DNA from: a bacterium
Lineage (GTDB): Bacteria; UBP14; UBA6098
DNA length: 41,030 nt
Assembly (NCBI GenBank): GCA_023145965.1
Contig: JAGLDC010000050.1
Span: 1 to 41,030, forward strand
Direction of reading: 5' to 3'
Part shown: piece by piece, positions 18,026-28,000 of the stretch
How the letters are laid out: each line of letters starts with the position of its first letter
How positions within the stretch are numbered: position 1 is the stretch's first letter
Notes under the pieces: model-generated
What the model was told of the DNA's origin: nothing
Seen by the model: the letters and a program-made list of their open reading frames with translations, nothing else
The model's database searches: none
Program-made: the position numbers and the translations under genes

Positions 18026-19003
18026 TTAATAAAGCTTACCTTCTTCAAACCTTTTCTTTAACTTTTCCAACATATCGCGCGTCATAGAATCGAGATCCCA
18101 GTCTGGTTTCCAATCCCACTCGTTTCGTGCAATCGAGTCATCGATGCTATTCGGCCATGAATCGGCTATAGGTTGACGATAATCAGGTTTATACGTGCAA
18201 TTAAATTCAGGAATATACTTTTTAATACTCTCGGTGATTCCGGCGGGTGTTACACTAAATGCGGCGAGATTAAAGTCGCTGTGATGCTCAATTTTTTCCA
18301 GGGGCGCTTCAGCAAGGTCTAGCGTGGCCTTGATGCAGTCGGGCATGTACATCATCGGAAGCATAGTGTTTTCCGAGAGAAAGCATTGATAAGAGCCTTC
18401 AGAGACAGCTTTATAATATATCTCCACGGCGTAATCGGTCGTGCCACCACCCGGCAAGGTCTCAGATGAGATAATACCTGGATAGCGTAGGCCCCGAACA
18501 TCTATACCGAAGCGCTTAACGTAATAATCGCAAAGCCTTTCAGCACAGACCTTGGTAACGCCATACATAGAGGTAGGGCGAAGTATTGTGTCATTTGGTG
18601 TGTTATCTCGTGGAGTATCGGGGCCAAAAGCGGCAATGGAAGAAGGAATAATTACCCGTGTAAGATTCTTATCTATCGCGCATTTTAGTGTATTGATAGT
18701 GCCGTTCATGTTTACATCCCAACAGAGAAAGGGATTCTTCTCGCCAACCGCCGAAAGTATAGCGGCCATGTGGAAGACTGTATCGATTTTGTGTTGGTCA
18801 ATAATAGCAGCTATCTGCTCATATTTAGTAACATCGCAAAACTCGTATGCCCCAATATTTTTGATATTAACCTCTTCTGAGGGTCGAATATCGGAGGCGA
18901 TAACATTCTCCGCACCATATTTTTCTCCGAGTGCAAAACAGAGTTCTGTGCCTATCTGACCGCAAGCCCCGGTAACTAGTATTCTCTCGATTTTTTTAGA
19001 CAT
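18026..19003 (-). CDS. SDR-type L-threonine 3-dehydrogenase (NAD-dependent epimerase fold)
   Basis: Probably oxidises L-threonine to 2-amino-3-ketobutyrate with NAD. 325 residues. The Rossmann motif GACGQIG is at 12-18; Tyr147 and Lys151 in MYGVTK form the SDR catalytic pair; Ser121/Ser122 lie in IIPSSIAAFGP. The stretches LRYPGIIS, PGGGTTDYAVEIY, CFLSENTMLPMMYM are typical of the epimerase-like threonine dehydrogenases known in several bacteria and animals, and distinguish it from GalE. The usual partner, glycine C-acetyltransferase (kbl), is not in the window. GAGGTTT precedes the ATG. Confidence 0.85.
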   Translation of the reverse strand: MSKKIERILVTGACGQIGTELCFALGEKYGAENVIASDIRPSEEVNIKNIGAYEFCDVTKYEQIAAIIDQHKIDTVFHMAAILSAVGEKNPFLCWDVNMNGTINTLKCAIDKNLTRVIIPSSIAAFGPDTPRDNTPNDTILRPTSMYGVTKVCAERLCDYYVKRFGIDVRGLRYPGIISSETLPGGGTTDYAVEIYYKAVSEGSYQCFLSENTMLPMMYMPDCIKATLDLAEAPLEKIEHHSDFNLAAFSVTPAGITESIKKYIPEFNCTYKPDYRQPIADSWPNSIDDSIARNEWDWKPDWDLDSMTRDMLEKLKKRFEEGKLY

Positions 19004-19030
19004 ATAAACCTCGATTTAGCAAGAAATTAA

Positions 19031-19068
19031 AATAATAACCGATGTCGTTTATTAAATCGACACCGGTT
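19031..19068 (-). terminator. Terminator of the SatP-like transporter gene
   Basis: Minus strand hairpin: arms 19058-19068 and 19037-19047, 11 bp with one G-U pair, loop of 10, followed by ATTATTTTAATTT. It lies 28 bp after the transporter stop. Confidence 0.7.
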
Positions 19069-19096
19069 AATATAATCGAAATTTTTACAGATTCCG

Positions 19097-19663
19097 CTAT
19101 TTTTTCTTGATTTCGCCGATAGGGAGAACAAACCTTCCATGGCTTTCATGCAAAACTTCGGCAATAGCAAGATACATTGCTGAAAAACCGCAGATGATGC
19201 CCTCGAACCCTGCAATGGTTCCGATAAGTTGGTTTCCTGTCCAATCGCGAATGGCGAGAAGCCAAAAGAGAATGGTCAAGCTAAAAAAAACAAATTGCAA
19301 TGCCCGATTCTTGCCCCAGGTACCGAACCACATTCCGAATGTAAACAATCCCCACATAAACAGATACCAACCAACAAACTGCGTCGGAGGTTTAGCAATA
19401 CCCATGTTCGGCATCACGAGAAGTACAACAAGAGTTAGCCAGAAAAGGCCATAGCTGCAAAATGCTGTTACTCCGAAGGTGTTGCCTTTTTTAAATTCAA
19501 GAATACCGGCGAATATCTGTGCCAAGCCACCGTAAAAAATACCCATGGCTAATATCATCGAACCAAGCGGGAAAAACCCTGCATTATGGATGTTTAGAAG
19601 CACAGTAGTCATACCGAATCCCATAAGACCAAGCGGTGCGGGATTAGCGAGTTTATTGTCCAT
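19097..19663 (-). CDS. satP: Acetate/succinate transporter, GPR1/FUN34/YaaH (SatP) family
   Basis: 188 residues with six predicted membrane helices, the family size. The signature [14 protein letters not shown] is at residues 6-19, the anion selectivity motif of the family. [24 protein letters not shown] matches the second conserved block and is followed by [11 protein letters not shown]. Family members take up or release acetate and succinate with protons. AAGGAG precedes the ATG. It has its own promoter (19709-19737), divergent from lpxC-fabZ. The substrate is inferred from the family only. Confidence 0.93.
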   Translation of the reverse strand: MDNKLANPAPLGLMGFGMTTVLLNIHNAGFFPLGSMILAMGIFYGGLAQIFAGILEFKKGNTFGVTAFCSYGLFWLTLVVLLVMPNMGIAKPPTQFVGWYLFMWGLFTFGMWFGTWGKNRALQFVFFSLTILFWLLAIRDWTGNQLIGTIAGFEGIICGFSAMYLAIAEVLHESHGRFVLPIGEIKKK

Positions 19664-19708
19664 TCTTCTCTCCTTAGGGGTTTGAGGTTTACAAATTTAA
19701 TTGAGTAA

Positions 19709-19737
19709 AATATATCTTATGCTTTTCAAGAATGCAA
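19709..19737 (-). promoter_or_regulatory. Promoter of the SatP-like gene
   Basis: Minus strand: -35 TTGCAT (19732-19737), 17-bp spacer, -10 TATATT (19709-19714), about 45 bases before the ATG. Confidence 0.5.
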
Positions 19738-19860
19738 GAGAAAAACTAATCAAAAAATCATCATTTCAATGTTCTTATAAAATAGGTTTTGGAATAATCT
19801 TCTGAGTGTTGTAGTATGAGTTAATGTATTCTGATAATTCACTTTTGGAACACATTTTCC

Positions 19861-19889
19861 TTGCTCAATTCAAAATGGCTTCATATAAT
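19861..19889 (+). promoter_or_regulatory. Promoter of lpxC-fabZ
   Basis: -35 TTGCTC (19861-19866), 17-bp spacer, -10 TATAAT (19884-19889). GGAGATG follows at 19901, so the leader is very short, about 15 bases. Confidence 0.6.
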
Positions 19890-19909
19890 CATGCCAAACT
19901 GGAGATGTT

Positions 19910-21328
19910 ATGAAAAAAATGCAATGTACCATAAAGCGCGAAGTGAGTATTGAGGGCGTGGGCCTTCATACAGGAAAACCCGTGAAACTGACTTTTAGGC
20001 CTGCGCCGCCTAATACATGGGCTGTGTTCGTGCGCGAGGATGTCGATCCACCGCAAAGAATTTTAGCATCGGTGACCAATGCCACTGGCGAGCATGTTCG
20101 CGGAACTACGCTTGCCAACTCCGAGGGCTATCGCGTTACAACTATCGAGCATGTCCTTGCCGCCTGCGCCGGCCTTCAGATAGACAATATTGAGATTGCT
20201 CTCTCCGCTGAAGAGCCGCCTGTGCTCGATGGCAGTGCTAAGGAATTCGCAGACAAGCTTCTCGAAGCTGGTATAGTCGAGCAGGATGTCGAAAGGCAAT
20301 TCTTCGTTGTCAAAGAGGTTATTCAATACAATAATATCGGGCGTCAAACCGATATCCATGTGGTGCCTTTCGATGGTTACCGATTAACATTTATGGTAGA
20401 TTATCACAATCCAGCCCTCGGAACACAATACACTACTCTGGTCGATATCGAGGAGGAATTCCTTGAGGAATTCTCCTCAGCACGTACATTCTGCTTTCTC
20501 TCGGAGGTCGAGGACCTCCTTAAAGCGGGGCTTATCAAGGGCGGCGATCCGGAGAATGCTCTTGTTATTATCGACAAGGAATTCACCGAGAACGATGATA
20601 GATTCCTCAGAGATAATTTCCATATAAACGAGAAAACGAAGCTTAAGATTGAAGATAGTCCGCTGCTTTGTGGTGTCAAACAGCGCTTCTACAACGAACC
20701 TGTGCGACATAAAGTCCTGGACTTATTGGGAGACATGCATCTCCTTGGCTTCCCCATTAAAGGATTTGTTTTAGGCGCGCGTTCTGGCCACTCGGCGAAT
20801 ATCGAGCTAGTTAAACTTATCAAAAAACAGAAGGATAAACTAGAAATAGCCGGCCAGTTCGGATCGGGAAAAAAGCGCGCTATCCTCGATGCGAAAGCAA
20901 TAATGAAAATACTCCCTCATCGCTATCCATTTCTCATGGTTGACGAAGTCGTCGATTTTGAAAAGGGTAAATGGGCGATCACGCGCAAGAATGTCACTGC
21001 AAACGAGTTCTTTTTTCAGGGACACTTCCCGGGATATCCGATAATGCCCGGTGTGCTTCTCGCCGAAGCTCTCGCTCAAACCGGAGCGTTCCTGCTCATG
21101 GATGGTTTCGATGATCCAGAGCGTTATGTTACCTATTTCCTCGGAATCGACAAATTACGTTTCCGAAGGGAAGTTACTCCGGGCGATACACTCGTTTTTC
21201 GGGTGGACATGATCAATTTTAAGCATGGTTTATGTAAATTTGATGGCAAAGCTTTTGTCGATGGCGATTTAGTTTGTCAGGGCGAATTTATGACTATGGC
21301 TGTGAAACGGCAAAAAGCATCCGGGTGA
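19910..21328 (+). CDS. lpxC-fabZ: LpxC-FabZ fusion: UDP-3-O-acyl-GlcNAc deacetylase / 3-hydroxyacyl-ACP dehydratase
   Basis: One 472-residue protein joins the committed step of lipid A synthesis to a fatty-acid dehydratase that uses the same hydroxyacyl-ACP pool. LpxC domain, about 5-310: Glu80-His81 in TTIEHVLAA, His267 and Asp271 in VRHKVLDLLGD (zinc ligands with His81), His294 in SGHSANIEL. FabZ domain, about 325-468: LPHRYPFLMVDEV, catalytic His372 in GHFPGYPIMPGV and Glu386 in LLAEALAQTG. The fusion is characteristic of Bacteroidetes and relatives in the FCB group. Both active sites look intact. The start follows GGAGATGTT. It is the only protein-coding gene on the plus strand here. Confidence 0.97.
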   Translation: MKKMQCTIKREVSIEGVGLHTGKPVKLTFRPAPPNTWAVFVREDVDPPQRILASVTNATGEHVRGTTLANSEGYRVTTIEHVLAACAGLQIDNIEIALSAEEPPVLDGSAKEFADKLLEAGIVEQDVERQFFVVKEVIQYNNIGRQTDIHVVPFDGYRLTFMVDYHNPALGTQYTTLVDIEEEFLEEFSSARTFCFLSEVEDLLKAGLIKGGDPENALVIIDKEFTENDDRFLRDNFHINEKTKLKIEDSPLLCGVKQRFYNEPVRHKVLDLLGDMHLLGFPIKGFVLGARSGHSANIELVKLIKKQKDKLEIAGQFGSGKKRAILDAKAIMKILPHRYPFLMVDEVVDFEKGKWAITRKNVTANEFFFQGHFPGYPIMPGVLLAEALAQTGAFLLMDGFDDPERYVTYFLGIDKLRFRREVTPGDTLVFRVDMINFKHGLCKFDGKAFVDGDLVCQGEFMTMAVKRQKASG

Positions 21329-21372
21329 TTTTAATGTTGACATCGGGCGTGAAGTAGATAAAATAACCGAAG

Positions 21373-21464
21373 CTCTTTGAATTGTCGCCCTTTCGGTCCG
21401 ACGCTTAATTTGCGAGCGTTCATAAACACGCTCTCATACAGGAGCATACGAACGAATCAAAGAG
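21373..21464. repeat. Inverted-repeat-bounded segment downstream of lpxC-fabZ
   Basis: CTCTTTGA (21373-21380) pairs with TCAAAGAG (21457-21464). Inside lie two smaller pairings: GAGCG (21414-21418) with CGCTC (21429-21433), and GCTC with GAGC near 21430-21445. The segment could form a branched RNA or be a decayed mobile repeat. No open frame of interest. Confidence 0.35.
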
Positions 21465-21487
21465 AGGTGCTGGAGCGAAAATACAGG

Positions 21488-21512
21488 AATATGCTTAGCA
21501 TATTTATTTAAT
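21488..21512 (+). terminator. Possible weak terminator after lpxC-fabZ
   Basis: AATATGC-TTA-GCATATT followed by TATTTAATAA. The stem is perfect (7 bp) but AT-rich, so strength is doubtful; it may instead lie in the tRNA promoter region. Confidence 0.3.
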
Positions 21513-21533
21513 AACTAAATAAGTAATCAATTT

Positions 21534-21620
21534 GGAGAGGTGCCGGAGCGGTTGAACGGGGCGGTCTCGAAAACCGTTGTCCCTTTTTAGGGACCCCGGG
21601 TTCGAATCCCGGCCTCTCCG
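21534..21620 (+). tRNA. tRNA-Ser (anticodon CGA)
   Basis: 87 bases. Acceptor stem GGAGAGG / CCTCTCC with discriminator G (21620). Anticodon loop CTCGAAA with CGA at 21568-21570, reading UCG codons. The long variable arm (GTCCC...GGGAC, 21579-21594) is typical of serine tRNA. T arm CCGGG-TTCGAAT-CCCGG. The 3' CCA is not encoded. Confidence 0.97.
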
Positions 21621-21626
21621 TGTTTT

Positions 21627-21668
21627 AATAAAGCTCGATTAAAGAATTAATCGAGCTTTATTATTTTA
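21627..21668 (+). terminator. Rho-independent terminator of tRNA-Ser
   Basis: A perfect 16-bp stem (21627-21642 with 21647-21662), loop AGAA, followed by ATTTTA. Starts 6 bases after the tRNA. The run of A on the other side means it could also stop minus-strand transcripts. Confidence 0.88.
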
Positions 21669-22009
21669 TAATGTGGTGCATTTACACTTGCGCCAATCTT
21701 TCATTGCTGTCGGCTTCAGACGACGTATTTATTATTCCCAGCCAGACCGTAAATCCAGCGTTAGATGGGTTTTATGCTCGTCGGCCCTGTCATTTCGGGA
21801 AAGGGGAGATATTTCCTCCATATCCAGCGAGATTTCTCGCCGCTACGCTCCTCGAAATGACAATGCAATCCTATCTTTTCCTAAAAAGATAGGAAATCTA
21901 TACAAGCTCTTTTCCCTGTGAGAAAAAGATTTGATTCAACAAGGAACCGAGAGGATTAGAGCAGGCGAGACATGCCCCAATCCCTTTTATTTCATATTGT
22001 GGGACTCCC
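21669..22009. other. Gene-free stretch with palindromic repeats
   Basis: 341 bp between the tRNA terminator and the giant surface-protein gene. It holds the 75-bp palindromic element (21788-21862) and a 9-bp hairpin TCCTATCTT...AAGATAGGA (21869-21894). Short open frames here (for example 21671-21892) run through the palindromes and have no coding signs. I see no clear terminator for the giant gene, which ends at 22010. Confidence 0.6.
21788..21862. repeat. 75-bp palindromic repeat element
   Basis: Perfect 10-bp terminal inverted repeats TGTCATTTCG (21788-21797) and CGAAATGACA (21853-21862). Inside is a perfect GCGAGA-TT-TCTCGC hairpin (21827-21840). Elements with a TGTCATTTCG/CGAAATGACA end and a GAGATTTCTCGC core are widespread dispersed repeats in bacterial genomes, as far as I know; this looks like one copy. 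Confidence 0.7.
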
Positions 22010-25000
22010 CTATCTCAGCAGCACTACTGTGCCGTTACAAACAATCTCGCCTTCTACAATAATAATATAAAGATATAATCCTTCGGGAGCCGGCACACCC
22101 TTGCTATCAAGGCCGTTCCATGTTCTGCCAGCATAATCCTCATAAGAAGCCGCCGGGCTTATCTCACTTCGCCACACCTCTATGTTACGCGAGTTGAATA
22201 TCACAACAGTACCCTCTTCGGACATCATGTTCGGATATGTGAACGCTGCATTATCATTGATACCATCATAATCCGCTGTGATTGGATTTGGGAAAACCGC
22301 ACAACCGACCTCTGGTTCGATAAGAAACTGCCATTCGAACTGCGCTGAATTAGCATCGCAACGATCGGGTGAGTCATATACTGTGATTCCTACAAAGACA
22401 GTATCGCCCGCGATAAAGCTAATATTGTGGTTTTCCGGAATAAAGCCAAGTATGCCATCGTTTTCGCTTGTATAACTCCAGGAGAATTCGTGGTATTCGT
22501 ATTCGACGCCATCGATGTTCAGTATCAGCGCCGTCGGATCGACACCGGAGAGTATGTCCTCGATTTCGATATCGATGTTCTGTTGAACATCGCGGGTCAT
22601 ACTGTTTTCGACCGGAAGCGTCATTTGCGCGGTGGGCGGTGATAAATCGACCGTAAACATGAAGTCGAGCGTCGAAGTGATGTCATTGCCAAAAATATCC
22701 TCGGCGCGAAGCAGGCTAATGTTCACCACTGTGGCATCATTCCACATAGGCAAAGGCCGGAAGATGAGCAGCGGTTCCGCCCATTCGAGTTCTGAATCGT
22801 CTGTGGTATAGCTGATCGAATTGACCTCGAGCTCGATTGTCAATTCGACAACGCCATCCGGATCTTCGATACGTATAACTATGCTCTCGGGATCGCAGGC
22901 AGTAAAATCGCCATCTTCAGGCGTAACTATTGAAGGTACCGGCGGATTTGGATCTCGGACGAACCACGCAAAATGTGTGGTGTCGATGTTAGGATCGCAG
23001 TAGTCCGGCGAATCCGCTGCGACAATCTCGAAGATGATAGAATCGCCCGGTATCCATAAAAGCCCCGCGCCTGCTGCATCGAAAAGGAGTGTCGGATCGG
23101 CCCAGGATGGATTAGCACCGGCGGAATAAGGTGTTCCATCAATAATCGCAACTATCGATGTGGGGTCTATTCCGCAGCCAATTTCGAGAATATCGAATTG
23201 GAAACTCGCTGGCGAAGATGTCTGATCCACAAGCGGTGGCGAAAAGACGCTCGGCACCGGCGGCATCAGATCGACGAAGAAGCTCCACCTAAACGGAAGG
23301 CCGTTAACCGTGTTGCCATCGGTGTCTTCCGCGCGCTCGAGGCTGACATTGACCTGCTGACCGTTAGTCCATAGCTGCCACGGTGTGAATGTCAGAATCG
23401 AGTCTTCGACCCAGGTGACGACAGTGCCATCGACGAGATATATGCTGTCCTCAATGACCAACTCGAATGTCGCGGGGTCGAGCGCGAGGCCGCTGTCCGG
23501 CTGAACTATTTTAAGCGCGATAATCTGGTCGTCGCATGCCGACCACGCGCCATCGAACGGTTGGATTATCTCCGGAGTGCCTGTCTCGCAGGGATCCATA
23601 TAAAACGGCGGATCGAAGCCGCCGGCAAAAGTATCGCCGGGGACGAACACTCCGCCGGTTGTACTATCCGGATACCAGACCCACATTGTATCTCCCGCGC
23701 AGTCGATTGGATAACAGAAATTATAGGATTCGATGAACCACCAATGCATTTCGCCGCATGGGAACGGCCCAACGGTGTAACATGTGTCGGTGATTTCCTC
23801 GACAACGAGGCCGCTGTCGAGATAGACGTCGAAGTAAATCGGCGCGGTGCCGCTCGGCATCTCCCAGCAAAGTTCGACCGTGCCGGGCGTAAGCGTGTCG
23901 TCCGGTTCGGGGCTATGCCACGCGAATGGCCCGGGTGCTTCGTGCTCGTAATGGACGACCATGGTATCGTAGGCCGTGCAGCCAACGCCGTCTATTATTT
24001 CGAGGACAAGCGTCGTCGTCGATTCCGGCGCGAATTCGAAGCTCGAATCAGTGGAAACGACCGCTCCATCGAGGTCTCGCCAAGTAATCGAAATCGGATT
24101 AACTGGCGAACCAAATAAAACCGGCGGACAACCCACTGTGCCGATGCCATCCGGGCAAACCCAAATATCGCCGCCCGCGTTCGCTGTAAAGCTGCTAATC
24201 GAAACATAAACGGTATCCATCGCTGTGCAACCTGTGGAATCGGTGACGAGGATGACATATTGCGTAACAGCGCCAATCGGCGGCGTGGCAACGATATCCT
24301 CGATATGTCCGTCAATATAAGCCCCGGCTGGCGCCCAGATATAGGTGAAGGGCGGAGTTCCGCCTGTGGTCGTCGCGTTAATCGGGAAGCTAAGACTGCC
24401 GGGCGCTTCGCAGATCACAGTGTCGGGCATATCAATTGTAACAACAAGGTCGCAGTCGATGATGAAGATATCCCAACATGTCGTGTCGATATTCGCGTCG
24501 CAATAATCCGGCGAGTCGCCCGATATCGCGCAGAATGTTATCGTATCACCACGCGGGAAAATGTATCCGGCGCATTCGAGGTCGATAACAAAATCGCCGG
24601 CAAGAGTATCGTATGTGACACACGGATCGCCGATGCAATGAACATCCGAAAATCCGGAGCCACTCACTTCGATACAAACCAACGACGGATCGACGCCGGA
24701 AAGAGCGTCAACAACGTTGAATCCTGCGGAGGTCGTGAAACCGGGGGCATAGCCGCCGGTCGGTGGAATCAACCCCGTAGCAACAGGCGCAGTATAATCA
24801 ATTGTGAAGCTGAAGACAAGCGGCGAGACGATATCGACGCCATAGATATTTTCCGCGTGAAGCAAAGAAACATTCACGGCATCGCCATCCGACCAAAAAT
24901 CCGTTGAAGGTGAAAATATAAGTATATTAGGTGCGTGGAAGGTCAGGAAGGCATCAGTTGTAGCATACGAGACGCCGTCGATCTCAAGCTCAATCGTAGC

Positions 25001-28000
25001 TTCGACAATGCCCGAGGTATCGTCTATCTGGATAATTATGCTTTCGGGATTGCAGGCCGAGAAGGTTCCGTCGAGGGGGCGAATAACGCTTGGTATCGGG
25101 CCATCACAGGGGTAGGTGCGGAAGGTCCGCCCCGAATCGGTAGCTACTGCCGAGTATTCATTGTCGGGACCTAAGAAAATGTATGTTGAATCGCCTATCG
25201 TATCAGCAGTGCAATAGAAGTATTCCGTTGCACAATGGTTATAGGCCACTACTCCCCAACTATGAGTCTCTCCGCAAGGGAAATCCACTGCAAAGGTTGT
25301 TTCTGAGATTGCAGTAGCAACAACCGCATCATCGACTATTACATCGTATGTAAATTCCGGAGAACCACCCGGGCTCTGCCACAGGAGATCAATCGAAGTC
25401 GGCGATGGCGGAAGTAATGAGCCAGCTGTTGGTGAAATCATAACCGGCTCACTCGTTGGGATAAAATCTACAGTTATAGTAATTGTGTCCCAGTCCTCGG
25501 TGGAAATCAAAGCGTCGTCTGTAACATGAAGAATATAACTCGTTGTGGTCGTGGGATATATAGTGGGATTCGGATCGCCACTCGTCCACGAACCGCCAAT
25601 CTGTGACCATTCCCACATATATGGGGCAATACCACCATAGGCGCTCGGGTGACACCCGAGCTCTATTGAGTCACCCGGACACACTGTTACATCTACACCT
25701 GCATGAACATAAACATGAGGTGGCGGCATGATTAATGTCCAGCAAGAATCAAAAGAATTAGCGCTACATGTATCCGGTGCATCGGCCATGTGAAGGCAAA
25801 TCTCTATAGTGTCGCTTTCTGGGAAATCGAGCCCTAAGGCTCCAGCATCCCAAGTAAGACATGTATCATCTGTTATCCATCCGCTGCCGAAGGTATAAGG
25901 AACACCCTCGACATTTAATATTACAGAATCTCCATCTACTCCGGCAACCTCATCCGAAATGCAAAAATCGATCACCGGGCTTGTCGAGGATATCTCTGTT
26001 CCAGGGGAAGGCGTAACACCATAAACAACCGGCGGAACGAGATCCATGTAGAAAGTTATGCAAACAGAATCGAGCATGGCATGGGCCATGGAGTCCATAA
26101 GTTCGGCTAAGCACACGGTAACTGTCTCATGTTCACTCCACACTACAGAGGGCACAAGGCAAAGCTCACCAGACATCGGTGAGATTGCCGAATAGGTGAG
26201 GAGCCCTGAGGCATAATCGTAAACTGTTCCATTGGCAACCACAACAGCGCTTGCGGGATCGATTCCATTGGAAGCCTCGACAAACCAGCAAACACCTTGG
26301 TAATCGCATGCACTGATAGTTCCCATATCGGGCAGGATAACCATAGCTGTGGGAGTCGCAAGATTAACTATTAGCATCCAACAAGTGTCAGCCGCATTCG
26401 GATCACAATAATCCGGATCATCGCGCGAACCCCTGAGGCAGAAATTTATCGTGTCACCATCGGAAAAGCTAAGCCCTAAATCAAGTAGCGAAGCAGTAAA
26501 AGTTATTCCATCCCACGAGAGACCTGCTGTTGGTAGTGTATAACTTAAGCCTTCGATTGTGATATAAATCTCATCATCAACAAGGCCAAGACCGTCATCA
26601 TGGGGACGAATAGAAACAGTCGGCGAAGCACCAACGAAAGTGCCTGGAAGCGGTGTGATGTTCGTGAAATAAGGAGGCGTTAAGTCGATTGTAAAGTTGC
26701 CAGAAACAGCGGTGGGTAAGGATGAACCGGAAATACTTCTTGCTGCGATCAAGCTGAATGAGTGCAAACCCTCTGTCCAACACGGCATTGTGGGCTGGAA
26801 GACCAGCGTATCAGCAAAATATGTCAGTCGAGGATCGGTGATTCGATAAACCACACCATCAACTTGAAGCTGGATTGTCGTGTCATCAATAGCAATATCA
26901 TCGTGGAGATATATAATAACCGGTTGACATGTGCATGCACTAGCCACAACACCATCGAGATTGATATCGAGAGGTTCGACAACCCAAGCCTCGGGTGTCG
27001 ATAGGCGAATATAAAATTCCCAACAGAACGAAGTGTCATTCGGTGGGCAGTATGTGTAGCCGGGAGCATCGAATAAACTATCGAGACATATTCTAACGGT
27101 ATCCCCATCGACAAAAGTCAGACCAGTAATACTGAGATGAGAACCATCCCATATGGGTGTCAATCCACTCACCGGAACGCCGTCAACAGTTACAGTAATA
27201 TAATTAAAGCTCTCGGGACTAACCCCCGCTGGCAGGTCTTCTATATCAAGACCGATAGTCGGCGAGGCGTTATAAAGTGTGGTATCGTTCGGCGGGATGG
27301 TATCTGTTATCACCGGTGGTTCAAGATCGACTATAAAAGTGCATGGTTCCACAGTAACTGCACAATAAGCGTAGTTCATTGCCTGTGCCAATTCAGCAAC
27401 GACGGTTGAACCGTGCGCCCATCCGGGATCGGCGGGAGTGAAGGTCGCAATAGTCGTTCCGGCGGATGCCGTAGTAACGACCAGCTCAACTCCTGGGTAA
27501 TAAGTAACACCGTTCACAATGGCTATTGTCGATTCCGGAATCACACCGACAACATCGTCTAACATCCACCAAACGATCTCTTGATTATAACAGGAAGTAA
27601 CAAGACCGCAAGGCTCCGGGATTCTCCTACCAGCAATCGGAGACTCGACAACGGTTATTCGGCAAGTATCGACATCTGAGAAGTCGTTAGAGTCTGTAAC
27701 AGTAACTATATAATCGGTAGTTACAATCGGGAAAACGCTAGGATTCGCAAGGAAGCTTGAAAAACCGGATGGTTCGCTTTGCCATGAAATTCTATAGGGC
27801 GGCGTTCCGCTATCGGCTGTGGGATCTCCTCCGATTGTAACCGTGTCGCCCATACAAATAGTCGTATCCCATCCAGCATTGGCAATAGGAAAAACAGGAA
27901 GAACAACCATGACATCATCCTGAGATCCGAGAAGACCGCCTGCATTACCAGAGGTAGTTCCCGAATCATCGACTACGATTATTGAGTTATCAAATAAACC

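Noticed and set aside
21671-21892. Short plus-strand open frames downstream of tRNA-Ser
   Set aside because: They run through palindromic repeat DNA and lack a ribosome site and homology signs.
23561-24907. Two plus-strand open frames of 185 and 215 codons inside the giant gene
   Set aside because: Antisense to a continuous multidomain coding region; their Arg/Ala-rich content reflects the opposite strand.
26930-26975. Dockerin-like calcium loop (DINLDGVV) in the giant protein
   Set aside because: A single short loop without the duplicated 12-residue calcium motif of a dockerin; it sits at the start of an A module.
22340-27075. Regularly spaced similar sequences suggesting a CRISPR-like array
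   Set aside because: They are in-frame codons for the SPDYC signature of the B modules, hundreds of bases apart and diverged; they are protein repeats.
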